From contig QOUO01000011.1 of assembly GCA_003862195.1 (NCBI GenBank), positions 1-54,891 of the forward strand: a DNA stretch of 54,891 bases, read 5' to 3'. The first letter of the stretch is position 1. Each line of letters opens with the position of its first letter. The notes under the pieces are model-generated. The model saw only the letters and a list, made by a program, of their open reading frames with translations. It was not told the DNA's origin and did no database searches. The stretch is from Coriobacteriaceae bacterium. GTDB lineage: Bacteria; Actinomycetota; Coriobacteriia; Coriobacteriales; Atopobiaceae. Of the stretch, positions 16,351-26,395 are shown piece after piece. Position numbers and translations under genes: made by a program.

Positions 16351-18162
16351 ATGGAAAAGACAGACATCTCTCACATCCGCAACTTCTCGATCGTTGCGCA
16401 CATAGACCACGGCAAGTCCACCATCTCGGACAGGATCCTCGAGCTCACCCACACGGTGCAGGAGCGGGACCTCGAGTCGCAGATGCTGGACTCCATGGAC
16501 ATCGAGCGGGAGCGCGGCATCACCATCAAGAGCAACGCCGTCCGCGTCATGTACGACGCCGACGACGGCGACCGCTACATGTTCAACCTGATCGACACCC
16601 CGGGGCACGTCGACTTCACCTACGAGGTCTCGCGCTCGCTTGCGGCCTGCGAGGGCGCCGTGCTCGTCGTGGACGCCACGCAGGGCGTCGAGGCCCAGAC
16701 CGTCTCAAACGCGAACCTCGCGATGAACGCAAACCTGGACATCGTGCCCTGCATCAACAAGATCGACCTCCCCTCGGCCCACCCGGACGAGGTGAAGGAG
16801 GAGATCGAGGAGGACCTCGCCATCCCCGCCGAGGACGCCGTGTGCGTCTCCGGTAAGACGGGCGAGGGCATCCACGACCTGCTCGAGGCCATCGTCTACC
16901 TCGTGTCGCCGCCCAAGGGCGACGCGAAGGCCCCGCTCAAGGCGCTCATACTCGACTCGTACTTCGACGAGTACCGCGGTGTCGTCGCGACGGTCCGCGT
17001 GTTCGACGGCCGCATCCGCAAGGGCGACCACCTGCGCATGATGGCGCTGGGCGACACCTTCCTCTGCGACGGCGTGGGCTGCAAGCGCCCGCTCGAGACC
17101 TCCCTGGACGAGCTCGGCGTGGGTGAGGTCGGCTACGTGGTGACGGGCCTCAAGGACCCCGCGCTCGTCAAGACCGGCGACACCATCACGTACGAGGACA
17201 ACCCCTGCGCGGAGCCCTGCCCCGGCTACCACGAGGCAAAGCCCATGGTCTTCACGGGTCTCTTCCCCATAGACAACAAGCAGTACGAGAACCTGCGCGA
17301 CGCGCTCGAGAAGCTCAAGGTCAACGACCCGTCGCTCACCTGGACACCCGAGACGTCCGTCGCGCTTGGCTTCGGCTTCCGCGTGGGATTCCTCGGCCTT
17401 CTCCACATGGAGGTCGTGAAGGAGCGCCTGGAGCGCGAGTTCGGGCTCGACCTCATCGCGACGACCCCCTCCGTCAACTACCACGTGTACAAGACGGACG
17501 GCACCATGATCGAGATCACGAGCCCGCAGGACCTGCCCGACGTCACGCGCATCGAGCGGATCGAGGAGCCGTACCTCAAGGCCAAGGTCATCGTCCCTCC
17601 GGACTTCATGGGCGCCGTCATGCAGCTCGTGATCGACCACCGCGGCGAGACCAGGGACATGGTCTACCTGTCCGAGAAGTCGGTCGAGATGCACTTCGAC
17701 ATCCCGCTGGCCGAGCTCATCCTGGACTTCTTCGACCAGCTCAAGAGCCGCACCAAGGGCTACGCCTCGCTCGACTACGAGATGGGCGACTACCGCCCGA
17801 GCGACCTCGTGAAGCTCGACATCCTGCTCGCGGGCGAAGTCGTGGACGCGCTCAGCTTCATCGTGCACCGCGACAAGGCCTACGACATGGCCCGCGCCCT
17901 GTGCGACAAGCTGAAGGAGATCATCCCGCGCCAGCAGTTCGAGGTGCCCATCCAGGGCGCCATCGGCAACAAGATCATCAGCCGCTCCACCGTCAAGGCG
18001 CACCGCAAGGACGTCCTGGCCAAGTGCTACGGCGGCGACGTCAGCCGCAAGCGCAAGCTGCTCGAGAAGCAGAAGGAGGGCAAGAAGCGCATGAAGTCCA
18101 TCGGCTCGGTGGAGGTGCCGCAGGAGGCCTTCCTGGCCGTGCTCAAGGTGGACGACGAATGA
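16351..18162 (+). CDS. lepA: Elongation factor 4 (LepA), ribosome-associated GTPase
   Basis: This EF-G-like GTPase acts on ribosomes in assembly or stalled-translocation rescue. The 603-residue protein has the G1 motif AHIDHGKST (near residue 16) and switch [10 protein letters not shown]. It also has NKIDLP (G4) and the LepA-specific C-terminal domain ([10 protein letters not shown]-like [18 protein letters not shown], then [11 protein letters not shown]). In-frame ATGs also lie at 16339 and 16342. I prefer 16351 because the earlier ones fall in the -10 hexamer and have no good ribosome binding site. It overlaps the next gene by 4 bases. Confidence 0.95.
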   Translation: MEKTDISHIRNFSIVAHIDHGKSTISDRILELTHTVQERDLESQMLDSMDIERERGITIKSNAVRVMYDADDGDRYMFNLIDTPGHVDFTYEVSRSLAACEGAVLVVDATQGVEAQTVSNANLAMNANLDIVPCINKIDLPSAHPDEVKEEIEEDLAIPAEDAVCVSGKTGEGIHDLLEAIVYLVSPPKGDAKAPLKALILDSYFDEYRGVVATVRVFDGRIRKGDHLRMMALGDTFLCDGVGCKRPLETSLDELGVGEVGYVVTGLKDPALVKTGDTITYEDNPCAEPCPGYHEAKPMVFTGLFPIDNKQYENLRDALEKLKVNDPSLTWTPETSVALGFGFRVGFLGLLHMEVVKERLEREFGLDLIATTPSVNYHVYKTDGTMIEITSPQDLPDVTRIERIEEPYLKAKVIVPPDFMGAVMQLVIDHRGETRDMVYLSEKSVEMHFDIPLAELILDFFDQLKSRTKGYASLDYEMGDYRPSDLVKLDILLAGEVVDALSFIVHRDKAYDMARALCDKLKEIIPRQQFEVPIQGAIGNKIISRSTVKAHRKDVLAKCYGGDVSRKRKLLEKQKEGKKRMKSIGSVEVPQEAFLAVLKVDDE

Positions 18163-19250
18163 GCGCCGCCACGCTTCCCGAGGACGCAACGCCTACGCAG
18201 ATCCTCGACGCCCTCGCCCCCGCGGCGGGCCTGGGCGAGAAGGTCGACCCCTTTCCCCGCGAGGGCGACCTCGCGTCGCGGCTGGCTTCCGCCCGCTACC
18301 TGCTCGCGCCGATGGCCGGCGTGACGGACTCGGCATACCGCCTGATGGCGCGCCGTGGCGGGGCGGGCCTCGCCTACACGGAGATGGTCTCCGTCGCCGG
18401 CATCCACTTTGGCGGACGCGGCGGCGGCCAGAAGACCTGGGAGCTCGTCATCCCCGCGGATGAGGAGCCGGACATCGCGGTGCAGCTCTTCGGCAGCAAG
18501 CCGGAGCAGTTCCGCGAGGCGGCCGCCCGCGTGCAGGAGCGCCTGGGCAGCAAGCTCGCCCTGATCGACATCAACATGGCATGCCCCGTGCCCAAGGTCA
18601 CGCGCAAGGGCGAGGGCTCGGCCCTGCTGGACAGCCCGGAGCTCGCGGCCGAGCTCGTGCGCGCGTGCGTGGAGGAGTCGACGGTGCCCGTGACCTGCAA
18701 GATCCGCCGCAGCCGCACGCCGGGGCCCGAGCAGGCTCCGGACTTCGCGCGCGCCATGGAGCAGGCGGGCGCCTCGGCCGTCGCGGTCCACGGCCGCACG
18801 GCGAGCCAGCTCTACCGCGGCAAGGCGGACTGGGGCTGCGTACGCCACGTCGCGGACGCCGTGTCCATCCCCGTCATCGGCTCCGGCGACGTGCTCGACG
18901 CGCACGCCGCGGCGGACATGCGCGCCCGGACGGGCGCGACGGCCGTCATGGTGGCACGCGGCTCCTACGGAAACCCGTGGCTCTTCTCGGCCGCGCGGGC
19001 CGTCGACGGGGGAGAGGAGCCACCCACCCCCTCGTACGCCCAGCGCCTGGCCGCGTTCGAGTGCCACGTGCGCCTGCTCGCGGCGACGCACGCCCACCTG
19101 GCGAGGGCGCGGAGCCTCGCGGGATGGTACTTCAAGGGGATGCCGTACGCGGCCGAGTGGCGCAACCGCGCCATGGCGTGCGTCACGCTCGAAGACTACC
19201 TGGGGCTCGTGCGCGAGCTCGAGGGCCGGCTCGACGCCTGGGCGGAGTAG
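18159..19250 (+). CDS. dusB: tRNA-dihydrouridine synthase
   Basis: This FMN and NADPH-dependent enzyme reduces uridines in the tRNA D-loop. The 363-residue protein has [14 protein letters not shown] at the start of the TIM barrel and the catalytic cysteine in [10 protein letters not shown] (Cys142). It also has [16 protein letters not shown] and the FMN-phosphate region [11 protein letters not shown]. An extra N-terminal stretch of about 45 residues precedes the barrel. Family membership is clear; the B subgroup is inferred from overall similarity to Gram-positive Dus. The ATG overlaps the lepA stop. Confidence 0.92.
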   Translation: MSAATLPEDATPTQILDALAPAAGLGEKVDPFPREGDLASRLASARYLLAPMAGVTDSAYRLMARRGGAGLAYTEMVSVAGIHFGGRGGGQKTWELVIPADEEPDIAVQLFGSKPEQFREAAARVQERLGSKLALIDINMACPVPKVTRKGEGSALLDSPELAAELVRACVEESTVPVTCKIRRSRTPGPEQAPDFARAMEQAGASAVAVHGRTASQLYRGKADWGCVRHVADAVSIPVIGSGDVLDAHAAADMRARTGATAVMVARGSYGNPWLFSAARAVDGGEEPPTPSYAQRLAAFECHVRLLAATHAHLARARSLAGWYFKGMPYAAEWRNRAMACVTLEDYLGLVRELEGRLDAWAE

Positions 19251-19253
19251 CCC

Positions 19254-20528
19254 GTGGGCGCCGAGAGCTGGGAGGGGCGCTTGCACGCGGCCGGCGCGCA
19301 GGCGCTCTACGTGCACGTCCCCTTCTGCAGGAGCAAGTGCGCGTACTGCGACTTCTCGTCGTGGGCCACGCGTGCGGACGACCCGCTGGTCGCGGCGTAC
19401 GCGGCCTCGGTCGGGCGCATGCTCGCGCAGGCGGAGGCCGCGGGGCTCCTCGAGGGCTGCCGGACCGGCTACCTGGGCGGCGGCACGCCCACGCTCATGG
19501 GGTCCGCGGTCGGCGGCCTCCTCGCGCGCATGGCGCCGCACTGCCCGCGAGAGCTCTCCTGCGAGGCCAACCCGGACTCGCTCGACGATGCCACGCTCGC
19601 GGCCATCGCGTCCAGCGGCGCAACGCGCGTCTCCGTGGGGGTGCAGAGCACCTCGGACGCGGAGCTCGCGGCGCTGGGGCGCATCCACACGTCGGCGCAG
19701 GCGACGTCCGCCCTCAGGCGCGCGGTGGCGGCCGGGCTCGACGTCTCGTGCGACCTCATGTGCGCCATCCCAAGGCAGGGCGAGAAGAGCTGGCGCCGGA
19801 GCCTCGACGACGTGCTGGCCGCGGGCGTGGGCCACGTGAGCGTCTACCCGCTGCAGATCGAGGAGGGCACCGCCTTCGGCCGCCGCTACGCGGTCGGGGA
19901 CCCGGCGTTCAACTCCGAGGACGTGCAGGCCGCGCGCATGGCGCAGGCCGAGCACGCGCTCGCGGCGGCGGGCCTCCATCGCTACGAGGTGGCGAGCTAC
20001 GCGCGGCCGGGCAAGTCCTGCGCGCACAACCGCGCATACTGGACGGGCGTGCCGTACCTGGGCCTGGGCACCGGGGCCTCCGGCATGCTCGCGGCCGAGG
20101 GCTACGCTCATCTGCGCGCCGTGGCGCCGCAACTGCCGCCCGCACCCGAGGACGCGGCCCGCGTGCGGCTCACCGTCACGAGCGGCAGGCGCCAGGTCGC
20201 GGCGGCATCGGGCCTTGCGGGGCTCGACTTCGACCTCGAGTTCCTGACGGAACCCCAGGCCGCGGCCGAGGACCTGATGCTGGGGATGCGCCTCACCGAG
20301 GGCGTGGCGGAGGGCCTTCTCGCCCATGCGCGGAGCGTACTCGGGGCGGGCCGCGTGGACGGCGCCCTGGCGGAGGCCGCGGCGGAGGGCCTCGCGCACG
20401 CGACGCCCGCAGGCGGCCTTGCGCCCACGGAGCGGGGGTGGCTCCTGGGCAACGAGCTCTTCGGCCTCATGTGGGGCCTCGCGCCCGGCACGGTCGCGAG
20501 CGCGAGCGCGCGGGCCACGGGCGCCTGA
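19254..20528 (+). CDS. hemW: HemW-like radical SAM protein (heme chaperone)
   Basis: This radical SAM protein of the HemN/HemW group is thought to insert heme into apoproteins rather than oxidise coproporphyrinogen. The 424-residue protein starts at GTG 19254. It has YVHVPFCRSKCAYCDF with cluster cysteines Cys25, Cys29 and Cys32, the GGGTPT loop, and VSVGVQS. It also has CAHNRAYWTG, the HNxxYW motif typical of HemW. The HemN-specific extra N-terminal cysteine pattern is absent. It sits beside lepA and dnaJ, a common Gram-positive arrangement. Confidence 0.92.
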   Translation: MGAESWEGRLHAAGAQALYVHVPFCRSKCAYCDFSSWATRADDPLVAAYAASVGRMLAQAEAAGLLEGCRTGYLGGGTPTLMGSAVGGLLARMAPHCPRELSCEANPDSLDDATLAAIASSGATRVSVGVQSTSDAELAALGRIHTSAQATSALRRAVAAGLDVSCDLMCAIPRQGEKSWRRSLDDVLAAGVGHVSVYPLQIEEGTAFGRRYAVGDPAFNSEDVQAARMAQAEHALAAAGLHRYEVASYARPGKSCAHNRAYWTGVPYLGLGTGASGMLAAEGYAHLRAVAPQLPPAPEDAARVRLTVTSGRRQVAAASGLAGLDFDLEFLTEPQAAAEDLMLGMRLTEGVAEGLLAHARSVLGAGRVDGALAEAAAEGLAHATPAGGLAPTERGWLLGNELFGLMWGLAPGTVASASARATGA

Positions 20529-20560
20529 CCTGCGCCTGCGCGGTGGTGATTTGCTGCGCC

Positions 20561-20586
20561 GGCGCCGCGCGTGAATAAGCGGCGCC
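20561..20586 (+). other. GC-rich stem-loop between hemW and the first dnaJ-type gene
   Basis: GGCGCCGC (20561-20568) pairs perfectly with GCGGCGCC (20579-20586) around the loop GCGTGAATAA. There is no T-run, so it is a weak terminator at best. A TAGAAT at 20596-20601 just downstream may be the -10 of the next gene. No CIRCE or HAIR heat-shock repeat is visible here. Confidence 0.4.
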
Positions 20587-20682
20587 GCCAATGGATAGAA
20601 TCGTTGAACGAACGTGCCCGATTCTGTCGGGACGTGCGCCGGTCGGCGCTTTGGTAGGACACGACACGCTGGGGGATCCCTC

Positions 20683-21804
20683 ATGGCAGGAATGGACGAG
20701 AAGGACTACTACGCGATCCTGGGGGTCTCCCCTGACGCCTCGACGGACGAGATCCGCAAGGCCTTCCAGCAGAAGGCCCGCAAGCTCCACCCCGACGTCA
20801 ACAAGGCGCCGGACGCGGAGGAGAAGTTCAAGGAGGTCTCGGAGGCCTACGCCGTCCTCTCGGACGAGCAGAAGCGCAAGCGCTACGACGCCATGCGCTC
20901 GGGCTCGCCGTTTGCGCAGGAGGGCTACGGCACCCCCTCGTACGGCGGCTCCGGGCAGGACCCGTTTGGCGGGTACCCCTTTGGCTGGGGCTTCCCGTTT
21001 GGCGGGACGGGCTACCGCAGGGCCACGACCACGCGCTCGCGCGCGTACAACCCCAAGGCGGGCGCGGACGTCGTCATGCAGCTCGACCTGGACGACGAGA
21101 CGGCCCGCAAGGGCGTGAGGCGCGGCTTCACGTACCAGCGCTACGTCGCGTGCGACGTGTGCCACGGCACCGGCTCCGTGCGCAGCGAGCACGCGGAGAC
21201 CTGCCCCACCTGCGGCGGAACGGGGCGCATCAGCCTCGACCTCACGGGACTCTTCGGCTTCGGCATGATGGAGATGGAGTGCCCGGAGTGCGAGGGCGTG
21301 GGCAAGGTCGTGGCGGACCCCTGCGAGGCCTGCGGCGGCTCCGGCCGCGTGCTCTCCGCGAGCGAGGTCGTGGTCGAGGTCCCGGCCGGCAGCCATGACG
21401 GGGACGAGGTCCGCGTCAAGGGCATGGGCAACGCCGGCACCAATGGCGAGTCCTCGGGCGACTTCGTGTGCCGCGTGGGCGTCGCTTCGGAGCGCGTCAA
21501 CCAGCGCCAGGCCATGGGCATGCAGACGCTCGGCTTCCTGATCCCGTTCGTGGTCCTGGGTGCCATCACGGGCACGCTCTCGGCCATGCTGCCGTTCATT
21601 CTCATCATGGCCGCGGTCTGCGCGTACTCGCTCTATCGCGGCGGTGGGCTCGGCAAGAGCAAGACGTGGTGGAAGCACGCCGGAACGTCGGTCGCCAACG
21701 GAGCGGTCTCGGGGCTCCTGCTCGCATTCCTCATGGTGCTCATGTTCAGCTGCGGCAGCGCCAACTACGGCTACTACGGCTACGGACCGGGCGCAAGAGG
21801 GTAG
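20683..21804 (+). CDS. DnaJ-type cochaperone with C-terminal membrane helices
   Basis: This is a J-domain protein expected to stimulate a DnaK ATPase at the membrane. The 373-residue protein has a complete J domain (residues 8-70, HPD at 36-38) and a Gly/Phe region ([14 protein letters not shown]). Four zinc CxxC motifs lie at about 157, 174, 200 and 214, followed by the start of the substrate-binding domain ([19 protein letters not shown]). After [11 protein letters not shown] the normal second beta domain is missing. Two or three hydrophobic segments (about 283-322 and 337-357) replace it, and the tail is [12 protein letters not shown]. The J and zinc parts are intact, so it is not simply a broken gene. 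A canonical dnaJ follows 81 bases later. Confidence 0.88.
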   Translation: MAGMDEKDYYAILGVSPDASTDEIRKAFQQKARKLHPDVNKAPDAEEKFKEVSEAYAVLSDEQKRKRYDAMRSGSPFAQEGYGTPSYGGSGQDPFGGYPFGWGFPFGGTGYRRATTTRSRAYNPKAGADVVMQLDLDDETARKGVRRGFTYQRYVACDVCHGTGSVRSEHAETCPTCGGTGRISLDLTGLFGFGMMEMECPECEGVGKVVADPCEACGGSGRVLSASEVVVEVPAGSHDGDEVRVKGMGNAGTNGESSGDFVCRVGVASERVNQRQAMGMQTLGFLIPFVVLGAITGTLSAMLPFILIMAAVCAYSLYRGGGLGKSKTWWKHAGTSVANGAVSGLLLAFLMVLMFSCGSANYGYYGYGPGARG

Positions 21805-21827
21805 AACATACCCTGAAATGACCTTCT

Positions 21828-21846
21828 GCCGCCCCGCGTGGGCGGC
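21828..21846 (+). terminator. Weak terminator-like hairpin between the two dnaJ-type genes
   Basis: GCCGCCC (21828-21834) pairs with GGGCGGC (21840-21846), followed by TCTTCGTG. The U-tract is poor, so read-through into dnaJ is likely. Confidence 0.45.
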
Positions 21847-21885
21847 TCTTCGTGTTCGTGTACAAACCAGGTGGGGGAATCGCAA

Positions 21886-23088
21886 GTGGCAACAAAGGAC
21901 TACTACGAGGTGCTCGGCGTCGAGCGTGACGCGGATGCCAAGACCATCAAGCGCGCGTTTCTGAAGAAGGCGCGCAAGCTGCACCCGGACGTCAACAAGG
22001 CGCCGGACGCCGAGGCCAAGTTCAAGGAGGTGAACGAGGCCTACTCCGTGCTGTCGGACGAGCGCAAGCGCGCCAACTACGACCGCTACGGCACGGCGGA
22101 GGGCCCGGGCGGCTTCGGCTCGGACTACGTGGACATGTCGGACATCTTCGGCGGCGGCTTCGGCATCGACGACATCTTCGACTCCTTCTTCGGCGGCGGC
22201 AGACAGGGCGGCGCCTCGGGTGCCGCGGCGCGCACGCGCGGACGCGACATGGGCATCACGCTCAAGATCACGCTCGCGGAGGCCGCGGCGGGCTGCATCA
22301 AGACCATCGCCTACGACCGCCTCGCGCCGTGCGACGACTGCAACGGCACGGGCGTGGCCGAGGGCGGCCACGTCAAGACGTGCGAGAAGTGCCACGGCAC
22401 GGGCCGCGTCGTTCAGGTCCAGCGCACCATCTTCGGCCAGATGCAGACCCAGACGACCTGCCCCGACTGCGGCGGCACCGGCAAGGTGGTCGACAAGCCG
22501 TGCGAGACCTGCGAGGGCCAGGGCCGCACCCCCTCGCGCGAGACCGTCGACGTCGAGGTGCCGGCGGGCGTGCACTCCGGCCAGAGCCTCAGGGTCAAGG
22601 GCAAGGGCGAGGCCGGCGTCCGCGGCGACGCGTCCGGCGACCTGGTCGTCCGCATCGAGGTCGCGGAGGACAAGACGTTCCAGCGCCAGGGCGACGACCT
22701 CTTCTGCCGCGTGAGCGTCGACTCGCTCGAGGCCATCGTGGGCGCGACCGTCCACATGGACGGCATCCTCGAGGGCGACGACGTCGTGGTCGAGGTCCCC
22801 GCGGGCTGCCGCTACGGCGAGCAGATCCGCATCGAGCGCATGGGCATGCCCCGCATGGGCACCACGGCGCGCGGCAGCCTGATCGCCGTCGTGGAGGTCG
22901 TGCCGCCCAAGGGCCTCACCCCCGACGAGCTCGAGGACATCCGCGACATCGTCTCCTCGCGCCGCGACGCCAGCGCGTCCGAGCAGGAGGGCGAGAAGGA
23001 CGAGGCCCCGCACGCGGAGGCCGGTGCCAACGCCGAGCCCAGAAAGCCCAAGTTCAAGCACCGCGGCCGCCGCAGCAGGTCCAAGTGA
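21886..23088 (+). CDS. dnaJ: Chaperone protein DnaJ
   Basis: This canonical type I Hsp40 delivers substrates to DnaK. The 400-residue protein has the J domain (HPD at 33-35), a Gly/Phe region with SDIFGGGFG, and four CxxCxGxG zinc repeats (CDDC, CEKC, CPDC, CETC). It has both beta-barrel substrate domains and a charged disordered tail after EDIRDIVSS. The start is GTG 21886 with GGTGGGGGAA upstream; an upstream in-frame start lacks conservation. The tail contains a copy of the 13-mer read as GEKD. hrcA and grpE are not adjacent. It overlaps the next gene by 4 bases. Confidence 0.96.
   Translation: MATKDYYEVLGVERDADAKTIKRAFLKKARKLHPDVNKAPDAEAKFKEVNEAYSVLSDERKRANYDRYGTAEGPGGFGSDYVDMSDIFGGGFGIDDIFDSFFGGGRQGGASGAAARTRGRDMGITLKITLAEAAAGCIKTIAYDRLAPCDDCNGTGVAEGGHVKTCEKCHGTGRVVQVQRTIFGQMQTQTTCPDCGGTGKVVDKPCETCEGQGRTPSRETVDVEVPAGVHSGQSLRVKGKGEAGVRGDASGDLVVRIEVAEDKTFQRQGDDLFCRVSVDSLEAIVGATVHMDGILEGDDVVVEVPAGCRYGEQIRIERMGMPRMGTTARGSLIAVVEVVPPKGLTPDELEDIRDIVSSRRDASASEQEGEKDEAPHAEAGANAEPRKPKFKHRGRRSRSK
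22989..23001 (+). repeat. Copy of the 13-mer GGGCGAGAAGGAC in the dnaJ tail
   Basis: It encodes Gly-Glu-Lys-Asp in the non-conserved charged tail. The following residues (EAP) match those after the copy at the Era N-terminus (26428). Confidence 0.7.
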
Positions 23089-24368
23089 GCGGGGCCAACG
23101 GCGCGCGCGTCGCGATCGTCAACCTCGGCTGCAGGGTCAACAGGGTCGAGGCCGACGTCATAGCGGCCGAGCTCGAGCGGCACGGCTGCAGGCTCGTGGG
23201 CGAGGACGAGGCGGATGCCATCGTCGTCAACACCTGCGCCGTCACGGGCGAAGCCGAGGCTAAGACCAGGAAGACCGTCCGCCACGCGGCCCTGCGTCCG
23301 CAGCGGCCGGTCGTCGTGGCGACGGGCTGCGTCGCGAACCTCTTCGCGGACGAGCTCAGGCAGCTGGCGGAAAACGTCGTCGTGCAGGGCAACAAGGCCG
23401 CGGTCGCGGCCACGGTGCTCGAGCGCCTCGGCATCGCGGGGGACGCGTCGTGCGCGGATTCCGTCGTGAGCGTCACGCCCACGCCCACCGGCCGCATGCG
23501 CCCCGGCATCAAGATCCAGGACGGGTGCGACAACCGCTGCACGTACTGCATCGTGTGGAAGGCGCGCGGCAGGTCGCGCTCCATGGATGCGGCGGAGGTC
23601 GTCTCGCGCGTGCGCCAGAGCGTTTCACGCGGCGCGCGCGAGGTCGTGCTCACGGGCATCAACCTCGGGCGCTTCTCCGCCGTGGGGGAGGACGGCGGCA
23701 GGGTCTCGCTACCGGGGCTCCTCGACCTTCTCCTCAGCAAGACGGACGTGGAGCGCATCAGGCTCTCGTCCATCGAGCCGCCCGACGTGACGGACGAGCT
23801 GCTCCGCACCATGGCGGCCGGCGGCGAGCGCGTGGCGCCGTTCCTGCACGTGTGCCTGCAGTCCGGCTGCGACGCGACGCTTCGCCGCATGGGGCGCGTG
23901 TACGACACGGCGTTCTTCTCGGGCGTGGTCGACCGCGCGCGGGAGCTCGTGCCGGGCATCGCGCTGGGGACGGACCTCATCGTGGGCTTCCCCGGCGAGA
24001 CGGACGCGGACTTCGGGGAGTCGCTCGCGTTCTGCGAGCGCATGGCCTTCGCCAAGATGCACGTCTTCCGCTACTCCAGGCGTCCCGGCACGCCCGCCGC
24101 GACGGCGCCCGGGCAGGTCGACCCCCACGTCATCGCGGAGCGCGGCCGCCGCATGCGCGACCTCGCCGCACGGATGCGCCACGACCAGGCGGGCGCCCAC
24201 GTGGGCGCCGACGAGCTCGTCGTCGTGCAGTACCCGGGCCGCGGCGTCACGGGCGGGCTCTTCGACGCGCTGGTCGACCCCGCCTACCCGCTCGACTCGC
24301 TCGTGCGCGTGCGGGCCCGCGCCGTCCTGCCCGACGGCACGCTGGACTGCACCACGCAGCCCGCGTAA
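23085..24368 (+). CDS. mtaB: MtaB: tRNA t6A37 methylthiotransferase
   Basis: This radical SAM methylthiotransferase converts t6A37 to ms2t6A37 in ANN-decoding tRNAs. The 427-residue protein has the MTTase domain with [11 protein letters not shown] (Cys16), VNTCAVT (Cys51) and ATGCVANL (Cys near 82) for one cluster. CDNRCTYC (Cys148, 152, 155) binds the radical SAM cluster, and a short TRAM-like C-terminus follows. The NLGCxVNxxE signature distinguishes MtaB from MiaB and RimO, both of which also occur in this window. The GTG start overlaps the dnaJ stop, the same neighbour as in Bacillus subtilis (dnaJ-...-yqeV). Confidence 0.94.
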   Translation: MSGANGARVAIVNLGCRVNRVEADVIAAELERHGCRLVGEDEADAIVVNTCAVTGEAEAKTRKTVRHAALRPQRPVVVATGCVANLFADELRQLAENVVVQGNKAAVAATVLERLGIAGDASCADSVVSVTPTPTGRMRPGIKIQDGCDNRCTYCIVWKARGRSRSMDAAEVVSRVRQSVSRGAREVVLTGINLGRFSAVGEDGGRVSLPGLLDLLLSKTDVERIRLSSIEPPDVTDELLRTMAAGGERVAPFLHVCLQSGCDATLRRMGRVYDTAFFSGVVDRARELVPGIALGTDLIVGFPGETDADFGESLAFCERMAFAKMHVFRYSRRPGTPAATAPGQVDPHVIAERGRRMRDLAARMRHDQAGAHVGADELVVVQYPGRGVTGGLFDALVDPAYPLDSLVRVRARAVLPDGTLDCTTQPA

Positions 24369-24408
24369 CGGCGGCTGGGACGGCCGCCCCGTCTGGGGCG
24401 GTCCGAAC

Positions 24409-24417
24409 GGGCGAGAA
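24409..24417 (+). repeat. Intergenic GGGCGAGAA copy upstream of phoH
   Basis: A perfect 9-mer lies in the 92-base gap between mtaB and phoH, just after a GC-rich hairpin (CCGCCCC/GGGGCGG) and just before a -10-like TATCAT (24425-24430). It is in non-coding DNA. Confidence 0.7.
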
Positions 24418-24460
24418 AAGCGGCTATCATGGGTGCGAGGACACCCGCGCTTGGAGGAAC

Positions 24461-25450
24461 ATGGAACCTACCCACATCAGGCTCACCATACCGGACACCG
24501 TCGACCCGACGCTGCTCATGGGCCCCGCCGACACGCACCTTCGCCGGATAGAGGACGCGTTCGACGCCATGGTCACCGTGCGCGGCAACCAGGTGAGCGT
24601 GATCGGGCCCACGCAGGAGGCCGACGCCGTGGTCGCGGTGTTCACGCGGCTCATCCGCGACATCGAGGCCGGCGGCGCGCCCACGTCCGAGGACGTGGAC
24701 CTCGTCATCGGGCAGGTCTCGCACGGGGCCAGGCAGGGCGACGCGCCCGCGGGCGACGTCCTTCTCACCTATCGCGGCCGCGCGATCCGCCCCAAGACGG
24801 AGGGCCAGGCGCGCTATATCGAGGCCATCCGCGACAACACGATCACCTTTGGCCTCGGCCCCGCCGGCACGGGCAAGACGTACCTCGCCATGGCGATGGC
24901 GGTTGCGGCGCTCAGGCGCCGCGAGGTCGGGCGCATCGTGCTCACGCGGCCCGTGGTCGAGGCGGGGGAGTCGCTCGGCTACCTGCCGGGCACGCTGGAG
25001 GAGAAGCTCGATCCCTACGTGCGGCCGCTCTACGACGCGCTGTTCGACATGACGGACGCCGAGCGGGCAAACTCCCTGGTCGAGCAGGGTGTGATAGAGA
25101 TCGCGCCGCTCGCGTTCATGCGCGGGCGCACCCTCAACGGCGCGTTCGTGATCCTGGACGAGGCCCAGAACACCACGCCCGACCAGATGAAGATGTTCCT
25201 CACGAGGCTTGGCTTTGGGTCCAAGTTCGTGGTGACGGGCGACGTCACCCAGCGCGACCTGCCGGGAAGGAGCGGGCTCGACTCCGCGCGCGCCGTGCTC
25301 GCGGGCGTGGACGACATCGCCTTCGTGGAGCTGGGCAGGAACGACATCGTGAGGCACTCGCTGGTCGCGCGCATCGTCGACGCGTATGATAGGGCCGAGC
25401 GCACCGAGCGCCAGCGTCCCCCAAGGAGGGCGGTTCATGATGGAGAATAG
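24461..25450 (+). CDS. phoH: PhoH-family ATPase (YbeZ/PhoH-like)
   Basis: This cytoplasmic RNA-associated P-loop ATPase is regularly paired with YbeY in rRNA processing. The 329-residue protein has an N-terminal KH-like segment ([18 protein letters not shown]), Walker A GPAGTGKT (133-140) and [16 protein letters not shown]. Walker B is [14 protein letters not shown], and [10 protein letters not shown] follows. ATG 24461 has TTGGAGGA upstream. The last 14 bases overlap ybeY. The biochemical role of the family is still debated; helicase-like activity is proposed. Confidence 0.94.
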   Translation: MEPTHIRLTIPDTVDPTLLMGPADTHLRRIEDAFDAMVTVRGNQVSVIGPTQEADAVVAVFTRLIRDIEAGGAPTSEDVDLVIGQVSHGARQGDAPAGDVLLTYRGRAIRPKTEGQARYIEAIRDNTITFGLGPAGTGKTYLAMAMAVAALRRREVGRIVLTRPVVEAGESLGYLPGTLEEKLDPYVRPLYDALFDMTDAERANSLVEQGVIEIAPLAFMRGRTLNGAFVILDEAQNTTPDQMKMFLTRLGFGSKFVVTGDVTQRDLPGRSGLDSARAVLAGVDDIAFVELGRNDIVRHSLVARIVDAYDRAERTERQRPPRRAVHDGE

Positions 25451-25943
25451 CTACGACGTCGTGCTCGAGGAGGGCGTGTCCAGCCCCGTGAGCGAGCAGG
25501 AGATCCGCGAGGACATCGACCTCGTGCTCGCAAGCGAGGGCGTGGAGCGACCCTGCATGGTGTCGGTCTCGATCGTCTCGGACGAGCGCATGCACGAGCT
25601 CAACCTCCAGTGGCGCGGGATGGACCGGCCCACGGACGTGCTCTCGCTCGAGTGCGAGCGCCCGGACGACCCGGACCTCGCACCGGGGGAGCCCTGCGAG
25701 CTGGGCGACATCGTGCTCGCGCCGGACTACATCGCGCGCCAGGCCAAGGGCTTCGGCACCACGCCGGCGGACGAGTGCCGGCTGCTGCTCGTGCACGGCA
25801 CGCTGCACCTCTTGGGCTACGACCACCTCAAGGACGAGGAGGCCGAGGTCATGGAGGCCCGCGAGGACGAGCTCCTCGCCAAGATCAAGACCGACCACGC
25901 GATCGACCACGTGACGCTCACGCGCCACAGGGACGGTGAGTAG
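25437..25943 (+). CDS. ybeY: Endoribonuclease YbeY
   Basis: This metal-dependent endoribonuclease acts in 16S rRNA 3' end maturation and 70S quality control. The 168-residue protein carries the zinc motif HGTLHLLGYDH (His120, His124, His130) and RPTDVLSL. Two consecutive ATGs (25437, 25440) are possible starts; AAGGAGGG at 25423-25430 suits either. It overlaps phoH and is followed two bases later by a kinase gene. This order (phoH-ybeY-dgkA-era-recO) is standard in Gram-positive bacteria. Confidence 0.95.
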   Translation: MMENSYDVVLEEGVSSPVSEQEIREDIDLVLASEGVERPCMVSVSIVSDERMHELNLQWRGMDRPTDVLSLECERPDDPDLAPGEPCELGDIVLAPDYIARQAKGFGTTPADECRLLLVHGTLHLLGYDHLKDEEAEVMEAREDELLAKIKTDHAIDHVTLTRHRDGE

Positions 25944-25945
25944 CC

Positions 25946-26332
25946 ATGATTCCCGGACGGACGCCAAGCCATCCGTCTTTTAGGAGGAGCTTCCTCTTCG
26001 CGCTGCAGGGCTTCCGCACGGCGGTGCGCCAGGAGCGCAACATCAAGGTCATGCTCGGCGGAGCGGCCTTTGCCATCGTGATGGGCATCGTGTTGCGCAT
26101 CGGCCCCACGGACTGGGCCGTCGTGGCCGTGTGCTGCGGCATGGTGCTCGCGGCCGAGCTCATCAACACCGCGATCGAGACCGTGGTCGACCTCGTCTCG
26201 CCGGAGTTCCATCCGCTCGCCGGACGCGCCAAGGACATCGCGGCGGCGGCCTCGTGGCTCCTCAGCATCGCGGCGGCCATCGCCGGGCTCTGCGTCTACG
26301 GCCACGCACTGCTCGAACTTCTCGCCCACTAG
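25946..26332 (+). CDS. dgkA: Diacylglycerol kinase-family lipid kinase (probable undecaprenol kinase)
   Basis: This small trimeric membrane kinase phosphorylates undecaprenol or diacylglycerol with ATP. The 128-residue protein has a basic amphipathic N-terminus and then three hydrophobic helices. The catalytic motif is AAELINTAIETVVDLVSPEFHPLAGRAKD, with Glu in the E-LINTA segment and the HPLAxxAKD loop. In Firmicutes the ybeY-linked homologue uses undecaprenol, recycling the wall-lipid carrier; that substrate is inferred here. Its end carries a TTCTCGCCC copy (26319-26327). Confidence 0.9.
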   Translation: MIPGRTPSHPSFRRSFLFALQGFRTAVRQERNIKVMLGGAAFAIVMGIVLRIGPTDWAVVAVCCGMVLAAELINTAIETVVDLVSPEFHPLAGRAKDIAAAASWLLSIAAAIAGLCVYGHALLELLAH

Positions 26333-26395
26333 GCGGGCCGGACGGCGCGGCCGCGCCAGCACAACGTGACACACCAGACCCACAAGGGGGTTGCA

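Noticed and set aside
18027-20684. An 885-codon open frame on the minus strand opposite dus and hemW
   Set aside because: It has the same shadow effect: biased composition, no ribosome binding site and no recognisable domain.
20529-21885. CIRCE or HAIR heat-shock operators upstream of the dnaJ-type genes
   Set aside because: No copy of either inverted repeat consensus is visible in the intergenic regions.
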